The notes: generated by a model from the letters alone, not told the origin. DNA of 59,512 bases from an uncultured Sphingomonas sp. (GCF_913777625.1 NZ_CAJYTI010000016.1:1-59512), one strand, 5' to 3'; counted from the stretch's first letter, positions 19,573 to 33,579 are shown. Numbers and translations: made by a program.

Positions 19573-21336
19573 TCAGGCTGCCTTGTCGGTGACGAACAGG
19601 GCCTTCAGGTCCTTCTTCAGGATCTTGCCATTGGCGTTGCGCGGCAGGGTCGATTCGGAAAAGCGGATCGCCACCGGTACCTTGAACGCCGCGATTCGCT
19701 CACGGACGAACGCCTGCAGTTCCGCCTCGGTGGCCGAGGTGCCGGGGGCGAGATGCACCACCGCCACCGGCTCCTCGCCCAGCGTGCGGTGCGGCACACC
19801 GATCAGCGCGGCATCGGTCACTGCCGGATGCGCGTAGAGCACGTCCTCGACCTCGGACGAGTAGATATTCTCGCCGCCGCGGATGATGATGTCCTTGGCC
19901 CGGTCGACGATGTAGAGGAACCCTTCCTCGTCCAGCCGCGCCAGGTCGCCGGTGCGCACCCAGCCGTCCTGGAAGGTCGCGGCCGTCGCCTCGGGCTTGT
20001 TCCAATAGCCTTTCACGATCATCGGCCCCTTGGCCCAGAGCTCGCCCACTTCGCCGACCGGCAGTTCGCGGGTGCCGTCGACGTCCATGATCTTGAGCTC
20101 GGCGACCGGCACGGCCGGCCCGGCGCTGGTCGGGCGGGCGAGATAGTCCTCGCCGGTATGGTGGGTCACCGTCGCCATCGTCTCGGTCATGCCCCAGCCA
20201 TTGCCGGGCAGCGCGCCGAATTCCTCGTAGATGCGCTTGACCAGCTCGGGCGCCGAGGGCGCACCGCCATAGGAGATGGTCTCCAGGCTGGAGAGGTCGT
20301 ACCGGTGCCGCTCGGGATGTTCGAGCAGCTGCCAGGCGATGGTCGGCACGCCGCCGGTCTGGTTGACCTTCTCGCGCTGGATGATCTCCATCGCCTCGGT
20401 CGCCTCCCAGCGGCGCATGAACACCACCGTGCCGCCTGCTGCGATCAGCGCCATCAGCCCGGCGCTGCACGCGGTGACGTGGAACAGCGGGATCACCAGC
20501 AGCCCTACCTTGTAGGGCGGCGCGGGCGGCGGCATCTCGCCCCGCCGCAGCATCGCGCGCGCGACCGAATAGCCCGAGGTGAGGATGTTGGTCATCAGGT
20601 TGCGATGGGTGCCCACCGCGCCCTTGGGATTGCCCGTGGTACCGCTGGTGTAGAACAGCGTCACATCGTCGTCCGGCGCGATCGCCACCTCGGGGAAGGC
20701 GATGTCGGCCAGTTCCGCCCAGCTGTTGCAGGGGCCGAGGATCGATTCGAGCGCGACCGCCTCACCCTCCAGCGGCGCGCAGGCGCGGCTGACCACCATC
20801 CGCTCCAGATCGGGCAGCGCAGCATAGCATCCCTTCAGCCGCTCGTGCCGCTCGCCATCGACGAAGAGCAGCTTGGCGCCCGAATCCTTCATGCCGTATT
20901 CGAGCTCGGCACCGGTCCACCAGGCGTTGAGCGGCACCAGGATCGCGCCGATGCTCACCGCCGCGAAGAAGATCGTCGGCCATTCGGGCAGGTTGCGCAT
21001 CGCCAGCGCGACGCGGTCGCCCTTGGCGACGCCCTGCCCCTGCATCCAGGAAGCGAGATGGCAGGTCGCGCGATAGTTCGCCTCGTAGCTGACCCGCTCG
21101 TCCTGGTAGATGGTGAAGGGCCGATCGCCATAGCCGCGCGCCAGCCGGGCGAGGATGGCGGCGTTGGGCGGCGAGTTCTTCCACACCCGGGTGGGGATCC
21201 CGCGGATCTCCACCGTCTCCATTTCGAACTTGGCGCCGGGTGCGGTGAGCAGTGCATCGACGGCGGCCAGCGGGGCCTTGGGCCAATCCGCGGGCAAGGG
21301 CACGATCGGTTCGAGGGTCAAGGCAGCTCTCTCCAT
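19573..21336 (-). CDS. Acyl-CoA synthetase (class I adenylate-forming)
   Basis: Predicted to activate a carboxylic acid, probably a fatty acid, to its CoA thioester through an acyl-adenylate. The 587-residue protein has the P-loop-like LFYTSGTTGNPKG, the A5 motif GWGMTETMATVT, the A7/A8 region GWVRTGDLARLDEEGFLYIVDRAKDIIIRGGENIYSSEVEDVL and the catalytic Lys in NANGKILKKDL near the end. N-terminal residues 1-60 are less typical. The neighbours (FadB-like enzyme, two acyl-CoA dehydrogenases, thioesterase) place it in fatty-acid or related acyl degradation, though it is on the opposite strand. Chain-length preference cannot be read from sequence. Confidence 0.9.
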   Translation of the reverse strand: MERAALTLEPIVPLPADWPKAPLAAVDALLTAPGAKFEMETVEIRGIPTRVWKNSPPNAAILARLARGYGDRPFTIYQDERVSYEANYRATCHLASWMQGQGVAKGDRVALAMRNLPEWPTIFFAAVSIGAILVPLNAWWTGAELEYGMKDSGAKLLFVDGERHERLKGCYAALPDLERMVVSRACAPLEGEAVALESILGPCNSWAELADIAFPEVAIAPDDDVTLFYTSGTTGNPKGAVGTHRNLMTNILTSGYSVARAMLRRGEMPPPAPPYKVGLLVIPLFHVTACSAGLMALIAAGGTVVFMRRWEATEAMEIIQREKVNQTGGVPTIAWQLLEHPERHRYDLSSLETISYGGAPSAPELVKRIYEEFGALPGNGWGMTETMATVTHHTGEDYLARPTSAGPAVPVAELKIMDVDGTRELPVGEVGELWAKGPMIVKGYWNKPEATAATFQDGWVRTGDLARLDEEGFLYIVDRAKDIIIRGGENIYSSEVEDVLYAHPAVTDAALIGVPHRTLGEEPVAVVHLAPGTSATEAELQAFVRERIAAFKVPVAIRFSESTLPRNANGKILKKDLKALFVTDKAA

Positions 21337-21467
21337 CGAATTCTGAACTTTGGGTTTGGCGCAAGCACCAACCTGTCCGCACGTTAGTGTTGATTTGTCG
21401 CCCGCTCAAGGCAATAGAAAGCAGGCACCCGCCAGAAGGTGCATTGCACGCGTTTCGAACGAGAGGT

Positions 21468-22703
21468 ATGCCGCCAGCGATGCACGTCGACGACCCGATC
21501 GCCCATGGATTCGATGCCGGCCGGCTGGCGCGGATCGATGCCTTTGTGAAGGCGCGCTATCTCGATTCCGGCAAGTTGCCGCACGCCCAGCTGCTGATCG
21601 CGCGCGACGGGCAGATCGTGCACTTCTCGCACCAGGGCGCCGCGCGCGACGGCGGCGCCCTGGTGGACGAGTCGACGCTGTTCCGCATCGCCTCGATGAC
21701 CAAGCCGATCACCAGCCTCGCCTTCATGATGCTGGTGGAGGAAGGGTTGGTCGCGCTCGACACGCCGGTCCATCACGTGCTGCCCGAGCTGAAGGGCGTC
21801 GGCGTCTATGCCGGCGGTGGCGGCGGGGTGCCGTTCCTGACCAAGCCGACCGCCCAGCCGATGCGGATGGTCGACCTGCTGCGCCATACCTCCGGTCTCA
21901 CCTACAGCTTCCAGAACCGCACCAATGTCGACGCCGCCTATCGCGAAGGCCGGATCGAAAGCTGGCACGGCAACCTGACGCTGGACGACTTCGTCGCGGC
22001 GCTCGGCAAGCTCCCGCTGGAATTCTCGCCGGGGGACGAATGGAATTACTCGGTCTCCACCGACGTGCTGGGCGCGGTGGTGACGCGGGTCTCCGGCCTG
22101 TCGCTCGACCGCTTCTTCGCCGAGCGCATCTTTGCCCCGTTGGGCATGCACGACACCTTCTTCCAGGTTCCGCAAGACAAGATCCACCGCCTGTCCGACT
22201 GCTGGACGATGCAGGAGGGCACGGGGCCCGTGCTGTACGATCGCGGCGAGGCCTCGGCCTGGGCGCGCTTCCCGAAGCTGGTGTCCGGCGGCGGCGGGCT
22301 GGTCTCGACCGCGCTCGACTATCACCGCTTCAACACCCTGCTGCTGAACCGCGGCGAACTGGATGGCGTGCGGATCGTCTCCCCCAAGACGATCGACCTG
22401 ATGACCACCAACCACCTGCCCGGCGGCAGCGACCTCGCCGCCATGTCGCGCGCGCTGTTCAGCGAGGCGACCAATGCCGGCACCGGCTTCGGGCTGGGCT
22501 TCGCGATCAACCTGGATGTGGCCAAGACGCTGATCCCGGGCTCGGTCGGCGAATTCTACTGGGGCGGCATGTTCTCGACCGCCTTCTTCGTCGACCCCGT
22601 CGAGCGGATCTCGATGGTGTTCATGACCCAGCTTTCCCCGTCGATGCTCTACCCGATCCGGCGCGAGCTGAAGACGCTGATCTATTCGGCGCTGACCCGG
22701 TGA
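21468..22703 (+). CDS. Serine hydrolase of the beta-lactamase/EstB family
   Basis: A 411-residue penicillin-binding-fold esterase or amidase. SxxK is SMTK (Ser76, Lys79), the second motif is the Tyr of WNYSVSTDVLG, and the family pieces VDLLRHTSGLTYSF, RIFAPLGMHDTFF, SGGGGLVSTALDYHRF and YWGGMFSTAFFVDP are all present. No signal peptide, so probably cytoplasmic. Similar proteins include EstB-type esterases. True beta-lactamase activity is not implied. The ATG at 21468 has GAGAGG immediately before it, and the ATG at 21480 is equally possible on spacing. It is first in a rightward lipid-degradation series. Confidence 0.82.
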   Translation: MPPAMHVDDPIAHGFDAGRLARIDAFVKARYLDSGKLPHAQLLIARDGQIVHFSHQGAARDGGALVDESTLFRIASMTKPITSLAFMMLVEEGLVALDTPVHHVLPELKGVGVYAGGGGGVPFLTKPTAQPMRMVDLLRHTSGLTYSFQNRTNVDAAYREGRIESWHGNLTLDDFVAALGKLPLEFSPGDEWNYSVSTDVLGAVVTRVSGLSLDRFFAERIFAPLGMHDTFFQVPQDKIHRLSDCWTMQEGTGPVLYDRGEASAWARFPKLVSGGGGLVSTALDYHRFNTLLLNRGELDGVRIVSPKTIDLMTTNHLPGGSDLAAMSRALFSEATNAGTGFGLGFAINLDVAKTLIPGSVGEFYWGGMFSTAFFVDPVERISMVFMTQLSPSMLYPIRRELKTLIYSALTR

Positions 22704-22729
22704 GGTCGACGCATCCTGGGCCTTTCACC

Positions 22730-22809
22730 GTCACCCCAGCGAAAGCTGGGGTCTCCATCCACGTGCCGTTCGCGCTCCTCGACGAGACCCCAGCTTTCGC
22801 TGGGGTGAC
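22730..22809. repeat. Perfect 25-bp inverted repeat (GTCACCCCAGCGAA family)
   Basis: The two outer 25-base arms (22730-22754 and 22785-22809) are perfect reverse complements, each itself containing the small hairpin CCCCAGC-GAAA-GCTGGGG. This is the cleanest paired palindrome in the window. It sits between the serine hydrolase and fadB-like genes. Confidence 0.9.
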
Positions 22810-22885
22810 GAAAGCGAAAGGGCGGCGACCGATTTCACACCCCCTCCCGGCCCCGGCCGGAACTGCGAACTAGGAGTTCGATTGC

Positions 22886-24910
<2,025 letters not shown>

Positions 24911-24920
24911 TGCACGCTTT

Positions 24921-25037
24921 CCCTATCCTGCCTGCGGGATAGGGAGGGAGCGGCCGACAGGCCGCGGAAGGATGAGGGTGAGTGAGGTAAGGCGCAGAGT
25001 CCCCCTCACCCTCCCACTCCCGCAGGCGGGAGTGGGG
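24921..25037. repeat. Paired palindromic repeat between fadB-like and acyl-CoA dehydrogenase genes
   Basis: The left unit starts CCCTATCCTGCCTGCGGGAT and the right unit on the other strand starts CCCCACTCCCGCCTGCGGGA. Each forms a hairpin around GCCTGCGGG, and both are followed by GGGAGG. It belongs to the CCTCCCC/CCCTxxCC class and nearly abuts the ribosome site of the next gene. Confidence 0.7.
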
Positions 25038-25054
25038 TTCGGTAGGAGAGGATG

Positions 25055-26239
25055 ATGACCGAGCAGCTTGGGCAGTTCCGTACGGACACCCGCGCCTGGC
25101 TGGAGGCGAACTGCCCAGCTTCGATGCGCGAACCGATCCGGTCCGATAAGGACATCGTCTGGGGCGGGCGCAATCCCGATTGGGCGCATCCCGACCAGAA
25201 GCTCTGGATGGACCGCATGGCCGAACGCGGCTGGACCGTGCCCGACTGGCCGACGGCATATGGCGGCGGCGGCCTCTCCCCGGCCGAGACCAAGATACTG
25301 CGCGAAGAGATGAAGCGGATGGGCGCACGCACGCCGCTCAACAGCTTCGGCATCTCGATGCTCGGGCCGGCGCTGCTCAAATACGGCACCGAGGAACAGA
25401 AGCTCGAACATCTCCCCAAGATCGCGCGCGGCGAGATCCGCTGGTGCCAGGGCTATTCCGAACCCAATGCCGGGTCGGACCTCGCAGGCCTCCAGACCTG
25501 GGCCGAGGATGCCGGCGATCATTATGTCGTCAACGGCCAGAAGGTATGGACCAGCTATGCCGACAAGGCCGACTGGATCTTCTGCCTGGTCCGCACCTCG
25601 AAGGAGGCCAAGCAGGGCGGGATCAGCTTCCTGCTGTTCGACATGGCCTCGCCGGGCGTCTCGACCAAGCCGATCCTGCTGATTTCCGGCTACTCGCCGT
25701 TCTGCGAGACCTTCTTCGACAATGTGAAGGTACCCAAGTCCCAGCGCGTCCACGACGAGAACAAGGGCTGGGACGTCGCCAAGTACCTGCTCGGCCATGA
25801 GCGCGAGATGATCTCGGGCATGGGGCTGGACCGCGCCGGCGGCAATCCGCTGATCGAGGGCGCGATCGCGACGATCGGGCTCGATGACCAGGGCCGGCTC
25901 GCCGATCCGATCCTGCGTGCCCAGATCGCGCTGTTCGAGGTGCGGATGCGTGCCTTCTCGGCGATGTCCGAACGCTTTCTCGACAAGCTCAAGGCCGGCC
26001 GCGCCCACCCTGCCCAGCCGAGCATGATGAAATATGTCGGCACCGAGCTGAACAAGCAGCGTCACGAGCTGATCATGGCTGCGGGCGGATCGGACGCACT
26101 GGAATGGGAAAGCGAGGCCTCCGCCAAGGGCGCCAAGCCCCGCGCCTGGCTGCGCACCAAGGCCAATTCGATCGAGGGCGGGACGAGCGAGATCCAGCTC
26201 AACATCGTCGCCAAGCGCATCCTCGAGCTGCCGGGCTGA
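25055..26239 (+). CDS. Acyl-CoA dehydrogenase, catalytically complete member
   Basis: A FAD flavoenzyme predicted to introduce the alpha-beta double bond into acyl-CoA. The 394-residue protein has the N-terminal helical domain (WTVPDWPTAYGGGGLSP), the FAD-binding segment WCQGYSEPNAGSDLAGLQT, the beta-domain WTSYADKADWIFCLVRT, and the C-terminal domain with the catalytic glutamate in SIEGGTSEIQLNI. AGGAG sits 7 bases before the ATG at 25055. An ATG three bases earlier is an alternative. It is followed by a second, divergent acyl-CoA dehydrogenase; the two may form one enzyme. Confidence 0.92.
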   Translation: MTEQLGQFRTDTRAWLEANCPASMREPIRSDKDIVWGGRNPDWAHPDQKLWMDRMAERGWTVPDWPTAYGGGGLSPAETKILREEMKRMGARTPLNSFGISMLGPALLKYGTEEQKLEHLPKIARGEIRWCQGYSEPNAGSDLAGLQTWAEDAGDHYVVNGQKVWTSYADKADWIFCLVRTSKEAKQGGISFLLFDMASPGVSTKPILLISGYSPFCETFFDNVKVPKSQRVHDENKGWDVAKYLLGHEREMISGMGLDRAGGNPLIEGAIATIGLDDQGRLADPILRAQIALFEVRMRAFSAMSERFLDKLKAGRAHPAQPSMMKYVGTELNKQRHELIMAAGGSDALEWESEASAKGAKPRAWLRTKANSIEGGTSEIQLNIVAKRILELPG

Positions 26240-26248
26240 GGCAGATCC

Positions 26249-26327
26249 GTCGCCCCAGCGAAAGCTGGGGCCTCCCGCCGCGGGCGGAACGCCCGTGACA
26301 CCAGATGCCAGCGTTCGCTGGCATGAC
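26249..26327. repeat. Paired palindromic repeat (GTCGCCCCAGCGAA family)
   Basis: The left unit GTCGCCCCAGCGAAAGCTGG and the right unit on the other strand GTCATGCCAGCGAACGCTGG are head to head with about 30 nt between. They lie in the 105-bp space between the two acyl-CoA dehydrogenase genes. Confidence 0.8.
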
Positions 26328-26344
26328 GAACGGAAGAGCAGCTG

Positions 26345-27469
26345 ATGCCCCTGTATCTCAACGACGAACAGACGATGCTCCGCGATACCGCCCGCGAGTT
26401 CGTCGCCGAACATGCCCCCGTCCGCCACCTCCGGTCCTTGCGCGACGCCAAGGACCCCACCGGCTTCAGCCGCGACCTGTGGAAGCAGTTCGCCGAAATG
26501 GGTCTCACCGGCATCCTGATCCCCGAAGCCTCGGGCGGCCTGGGCCTCGGCCATGTCGAGGCGGGCGTGGTGCTGGAAGAGATCGGGCGCAACCTCACCC
26601 CCTCCCCCTTCCTGTCCACCGCCGTCGCCGCGGTCGAGGCGCTGAAGGGCACCGCCCATGCCGATCGCTGGTTCCCCGGCATCGCAGCGGGCGATGCGGT
26701 GATCGCCATCGCCCATGACGAAAAGCCGAAGTTCGGCCGCACGATCGCGCTCAAGGCCGAGCGGGCGGGCAACGGCTTCCGCCTGAGCGGCACCAAGCGC
26801 TTCGCCCAGCACGCCCATGCCGCCGACCTGATCCTCGTCACCGCGCGCACCGCCGGCAGCGACACCGATCCGGCCGGCATCACCCTGTTCGCGATCGACC
26901 CCAAGGCGGCGGGCCTCGACCTCCGCCCCGAGCGCCTCGCCGACTCCAGCCTTGCCGCGCACGCAACCTTCGACGGCGTCGAAGTCACCGCCGATGCGGT
27001 GGTCGGCGAGATCGACGGGGGTGCCGATCCGCTCGGCCGGCTGCTCCGCGCCGCCGGGGCCGGCGCCTCGGCCGAACTGCTCGGCGTCGGCGCGGGGGCG
27101 AGCGACATGACGCTCGGCTATCTCAAGGAGCGCAAGCAGTTCGGGACGCTGATCGGCAGCTTCCAGGCGCTCCAGCACCGCGCCGCGCATCTCTATAGCG
27201 AGATGGAAGTCGCCCGCGCCGCCACGCTCAAGGCCCAGCAGTTGCTCGATGCCGGCGAGCCTGCCGACGAGGCCGTCGCCATCGCCAAGGCGATGACCGG
27301 GCTTGCCACCACGCTCGCCGTGCAGGAGGGTATCCAGATGCACGGCGGGATCGGCATGACCGACGAATATGACATCGGCTTCTACATGAAGCGCGCCCGC
27401 GTGCTGTCCGAGATGTTCGGCGACTCCAATTATCACGCGAACGCGCTTGCGGAGGCCGCCGGCTACTGA
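26345..27469 (+). CDS. Acyl-CoA dehydrogenase-like protein lacking the catalytic glutamate
   Basis: A 374-residue member with the usual three-domain layout: N-terminal LNDEQTMLRDTAREFVAEHAP and GLTGILIPEASGGLGLGH, beta-domain RFAQHAHAADLILVTAR, and C-terminal YLKERKQFGTLIGSFQALQHRAA and VQEGIQMHGGIGMTDEYD. At the position where MCAD-type enzymes carry the base (YEGTSQ), this protein reads MFGDSN, so the glutamate is Phe here. GIGMTDEYD supplies an acidic residue but not at that place. It may be the non-catalytic partner of the preceding dehydrogenase. The stop overlaps the thioesterase start by one base (TGATG). Confidence 0.85.
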   Translation: MPLYLNDEQTMLRDTAREFVAEHAPVRHLRSLRDAKDPTGFSRDLWKQFAEMGLTGILIPEASGGLGLGHVEAGVVLEEIGRNLTPSPFLSTAVAAVEALKGTAHADRWFPGIAAGDAVIAIAHDEKPKFGRTIALKAERAGNGFRLSGTKRFAQHAHAADLILVTARTAGSDTDPAGITLFAIDPKAAGLDLRPERLADSSLAAHATFDGVEVTADAVVGEIDGGADPLGRLLRAAGAGASAELLGVGAGASDMTLGYLKERKQFGTLIGSFQALQHRAAHLYSEMEVARAATLKAQQLLDAGEPADEAVAIAKAMTGLATTLAVQEGIQMHGGIGMTDEYDIGFYMKRARVLSEMFGDSNYHANALAEAAGY

Positions 27470-28356
27470 TGACCGATTCCAAATCTCCCGAAGACCTGGT
27501 CGCCGGCCTCACTGCGCTGCTCGATGTCGAGACGCTCGACACCGATCTCTATCGCGGCGCCCGCCAGCCGGGCGGCGTCGGCCGGGTGTTCGGCGGTCAG
27601 GTGATCGCCCAGGCGCTGCAGGCGGCGCAGCGCTCGGTCGAGGACGGCAAGGTGGCGCATTCGCTCCACGCCTATTTCATGCGCGCCGGGGACGAGGATT
27701 ACCCGATCCTCTACCGCGTGGTGCGCGATTTCGAGGGGCGCAGCTTCGCCAATCGCCGGGTGATCGCGATGCAGAAGGGCAAGCCGATCCTCAACATGGC
27801 GGCCTCCTTCCATCTCCCCGAGGACGGGCTGCACCATCAGGACGCGATGCCCGACGTGCCGCCGCCGGAAGACCTTCGCTCCGAGGCCGAACTGCGCGAG
27901 CAGATCCGCGACCAGATCCCGGAAAAGTTCAAGCGCTTCTTCCTGCGCGCCCGGCCGATCGAGATCCGCCCGGTCAACCCGCGCAACTGGTTCCGGCCCG
28001 AACCCCGCGAGCCTCGCCAATATAGCTGGTTCCGCGTCGTCGCCCCCCTGCCCGACGATCCCGCGCTTCACCGCGCGATGCTCGCTTATGCCAGCGACAT
28101 GACCTTGCTCGGCACCTGCATGCTGCCGCACGGCGTCAGCTGGATGAGCGGCCAGGTGCAGACCGCCAGCCTCGATCATGCGCTGTGGCTGCACGAGCCG
28201 TTCCGCTTCGACGACTGGCTGCTCTACGCGACGGACAGCCCTTGGGCCGGCCACAGCCGCGGCTTCAACCGGGGCGGCATCTACGCGCGCGACGGCCGGC
28301 TGGTCGCCAGCGTGACGCAGGAAGGGCTCATTCGATCCGCCCGCCGCGCAGAGTAG
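27469..28356 (+). CDS. tesB: Acyl-CoA thioesterase II
   Basis: Predicted to hydrolyse acyl-CoA to free acid and CoA. The 295-residue protein has the double-hotdog layout of TesB: an N-terminal hotdog with GGQVIAQALQAAQRSV and SLHAYFMRAGDEDYPILYRV, REFEGRSFANRRV-like residues after it, and a C-terminal hotdog with ASLDHALWLHEPFRFDDWLLYATDSPWAGHSRGFNRGGIYARDG and the late VTQEGLIR. Length and ending are typical. It is translationally coupled to the upstream acyl-CoA dehydrogenase, completing the lipid-degradation series, where it may relieve trapped CoA esters. Confidence 0.92.
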   Translation: MTDSKSPEDLVAGLTALLDVETLDTDLYRGARQPGGVGRVFGGQVIAQALQAAQRSVEDGKVAHSLHAYFMRAGDEDYPILYRVVRDFEGRSFANRRVIAMQKGKPILNMAASFHLPEDGLHHQDAMPDVPPPEDLRSEAELREQIRDQIPEKFKRFFLRARPIEIRPVNPRNWFRPEPREPRQYSWFRVVAPLPDDPALHRAMLAYASDMTLLGTCMLPHGVSWMSGQVQTASLDHALWLHEPFRFDDWLLYATDSPWAGHSRGFNRGGIYARDGRLVASVTQEGLIRSARRAE

Positions 28357-28454
28357 CCCGGCCTGCCGATTCCTTCCGGATCCGGAATTATTACGCTTGA
28401 TATTCCACAAGGCATGCAGTTATCTCTGAACCGGGAGGTTCGGAGGAGAGTCCG

Positions 28455-29108
28455 ATGCGATTTCGCGTATTCGCGATTTGCGCCTCCCCTTTCGTATGGC
28501 TGCTGGCCGCGAGCGGGCTTCACGCGCAGACACTTGAGGATGCCGTTCTCGAGCGCATCAATGCCTTGCGTGCAAATCCAAGGGCCTATGCGGAACAGCT
28601 GCGCGTCTATCGCAGCTATTTCGACGGCGAGATCGTCTACATGCCTGGCGACTATAACGGCATCCTGACCAAGGAAGGCGTTGCCGTGGTCGACGAGACG
28701 ATCGCGTTCCTGGAAGCCCAGCCGCCGCTGCCGCCGCTGGCGTCGGCGCAGATCCTCGCCAGCACCGCGGCCGATTTCTCGCACGAACAGGGTGCTCTCG
28801 GCGCACGCGGGCATCTCGGCGCCGATGGCAGCGCCCCCGGCGATCGGGTCAAGCGGCACGGCGGCGGCATCTATGTCGGCGAAGCGATCGCCTATGGCTT
28901 CGACGATGCCGACGAGATCGTGCGCCAGATGGTGGTCGATGACGGCGTGCGCGATCGCGGCCACCGCAAGCTGCTGTTCGACAAGAACTTCCGTTTTGCC
29001 GGGATCGGCTGCGCGACGCATGCGCGGATGGACTATATCTGCGTCGTCAATCTCAGCGCCACGCCGGACGGCCGGCCGATGCGCGTTCGCTACGCGCAGC
29101 AGCGCTGA
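28455..29108 (+). CDS. Secreted CAP/SCP-domain protein
   Basis: A 217-residue protein with an N-terminal signal peptide (about 24 residues, ending GLHA) and a CAP domain. Visible features are INALRANPRAYAEQL, an acidic-aromatic loop YFDGEIVYMPGDYNG, LPPLASAQILASTAADFSHEQG, GHLGADGSAPGDRVKRHG, GEAIAYG and GHRKLLFDKNFRFAGIG. It is probably periplasmic or secreted; CAP proteins have varied roles and none can be assigned. GGAGGAGAG precedes the start. An exact palindrome TTCCGGATCCGGAA at 28374-28387 upstream may be the end of the tesB transcript. Confidence 0.78.
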   Translation: MRFRVFAICASPFVWLLAASGLHAQTLEDAVLERINALRANPRAYAEQLRVYRSYFDGEIVYMPGDYNGILTKEGVAVVDETIAFLEAQPPLPPLASAQILASTAADFSHEQGALGARGHLGADGSAPGDRVKRHGGGIYVGEAIAYGFDDADEIVRQMVVDDGVRDRGHRKLLFDKNFRFAGIGCATHARMDYICVVNLSATPDGRPMRVRYAQQR

Positions 29109-29120
29109 CCGGCCGGGCAG

Positions 29121-32154
<3,034 letters not shown>

Positions 32155-32170
32155 CGAAAGGCCAACGGCG

Positions 32171-33070
32171 ATGGCGCCGCCACGGAATCGGCGCCCGGGG
32201 TTCTCGCGACGGGCGCAATATGGGCTGTTCTTCAGCTATGTGGCGGCGATCAGCCTGTTGCTGGTCGGCGGCGGGCTCGTGCTGGTCTCGCGGTACAACC
32301 CGCATCTGTTCGCCGGACTGCGCAGCACCCTCGCTGAGGTGACCACGCCGGTATCCTCCGGCCTCGATACGGTGCGGCGCGGGATCGGCAGCGTGCCGGA
32401 CGCGATCGGCAGCTATTTCGGTGTTCGCGGCGAGAATGCCCGCCTCAAGCGTCAGATCGAGGGCGAGCGCGCCGCGCTCCAGCGCGCGCTGGGGCTGGAA
32501 CGCGAGAACCAGCGCCTCCGCCTGCTGCTGAAGGCCCGCGACGCGACGCCGGAGACGATCGTCGTCGCCCGGCTGGTCAATTCCTCCGCCGCCAGCACCC
32601 GCCGCTATGCAACCCTCAACGCGGGCAGCTGGCAGCGCGTCGGCCAGGGCCAGCCGGTGCGCGACGGCGCGGGGCTGATCGGCCAGGTGGTCGAGGCCGG
32701 CCCCAATGCCTCGCGCGTGCTGCTGATCACCGATCCGGACAGCACGATCCCGGTGCGCCGGGCAAGCGACGGCCTGCCGGCGATCGTCACCGGCAAGGGC
32801 GACGGCACGCTCGACGTGCGCGCCGCCAATGCCGCCGCCAACCCGTTCCGCACCGGCGACCTGCTCGTCACCTCGGGCACCGGCGGCGTGTTTCCGCCCA
32901 ATATTCCGCTCGGCCGGATCAGCACGGTCGGCCGCGACAGCGCCACCGTGGTGCCGGCGAGCAATCCGGACATGGCCGATTTCGTGATGGTGCTGCGCGT
33001 GTTCCTGCCCGAGCCGGCGCCGCCGCCCCAGCCCTTCCCCACCGCCACGCCCAAGCCCAAGGGCAAGTGA
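32171..33070 (+). CDS. mreC: Rod-shape-determining protein MreC
   Basis: A periplasmic scaffold anchored in the inner membrane, linking MreB with peptidoglycan synthases. The 299-residue protein has one N-terminal membrane helix (about 18-38), a coiled-coil segment (NARLKRQIEGERAALQRALGLERENQRL, about 90-117) and the beta-rich MreC domain with NSSAASTRRYATLNAGS, GQPVRDGAGLIGQVVEAGPNASRVLLITDPDSTIPV and LLVTSGTGGVFPPNIPLG. A proline-rich tail ends it. It overlaps mreD by one base. Confidence 0.94.
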   Translation: MAPPRNRRPGFSRRAQYGLFFSYVAAISLLLVGGGLVLVSRYNPHLFAGLRSTLAEVTTPVSSGLDTVRRGIGSVPDAIGSYFGVRGENARLKRQIEGERAALQRALGLERENQRLRLLLKARDATPETIVVARLVNSSAASTRRYATLNAGSWQRVGQGQPVRDGAGLIGQVVEAGPNASRVLLITDPDSTIPVRRASDGLPAIVTGKGDGTLDVRAANAAANPFRTGDLLVTSGTGGVFPPNIPLGRISTVGRDSATVVPASNPDMADFVMVLRVFLPEPAPPPQPFPTATPKPKGK

Positions 33071-33579
33071 TGGCACTGGACCTGCAGCCGCTGGGTGTGC
33101 CGCCGCCGCGCCCCCGGGCGCGCTGGCTGGCGCCGCTGTCGATCGCGCTCGCCTCGCTGGTCACGCTCGTGCCGGTGGTGGCGACGGTACCCTTCCTGCC
33201 GCCGTTCGGGCTGCTGATGCTGCTCGGCTGGCGACTGCTGCGGCCAGATGCGCTGCGCATCTGGGTCGCCGCTCCGCTCGGGCTGTTCGACGACCTGCTG
33301 AGCGGCCAGCCCTTCGGCTCGGCGATGTTTCTGTGGATGGCATGCATGTTGATCATCGACGTGCTAGAGACCCGCATCGTGTGGCGTAACTTCTGGCAGG
33401 ACTGGCTGATTGCCGCGGGCGCGACCGCCTTCGTGCTGATCGCGGGGCGGTTCTTCGCGTCGCCCATCTCGGCCAAGGTCGATGCGGCGCTGCTGCTGCA
33501 GGCGGCGGCCTCGGCGATGCTGTTCCCGCTCGCCTCGCGGCTGTGCGCCTGGCTCGATCGCGACGTGGTGAAAGCCTGA
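33070..33579 (+). CDS. mreD: Rod-shape-determining protein MreD
   Basis: A 169-residue inner-membrane protein with about five hydrophobic helices, weakly conserved as is usual for MreD. Recognisable parts are the Pro-rich start, FLPPFGLLMLLGWRLLRPD and GLFDDLLSGQPFGSAMFLWM. Its place between mreC and mrdA confirms the call. The ATG at 33070 overlaps the mreC stop (TGATG). A GTG three bases earlier is possible. Confidence 0.88.
   Translation: MALDLQPLGVPPPRPRARWLAPLSIALASLVTLVPVVATVPFLPPFGLLMLLGWRLLRPDALRIWVAAPLGLFDDLLSGQPFGSAMFLWMACMLIIDVLETRIVWRNFWQDWLIAAGATAFVLIAGRFFASPISAKVDAALLLQAAASAMLFPLASRLCAWLDRDVVKA

Noticed and set aside
21468..22703. Antibiotic-resistance class C beta-lactamase
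   Set aside because: The fold is the same, but the protein lacks a signal peptide and its motifs fit EstB-type esterases; the neighbours are fatty-acid genes.
22730..22809. CRISPR or IS-end interpretation of the repeats
   Set aside because: Units are paired and inverted with unequal spacers, without regular arrays, cas genes, transposase or target-site duplications.
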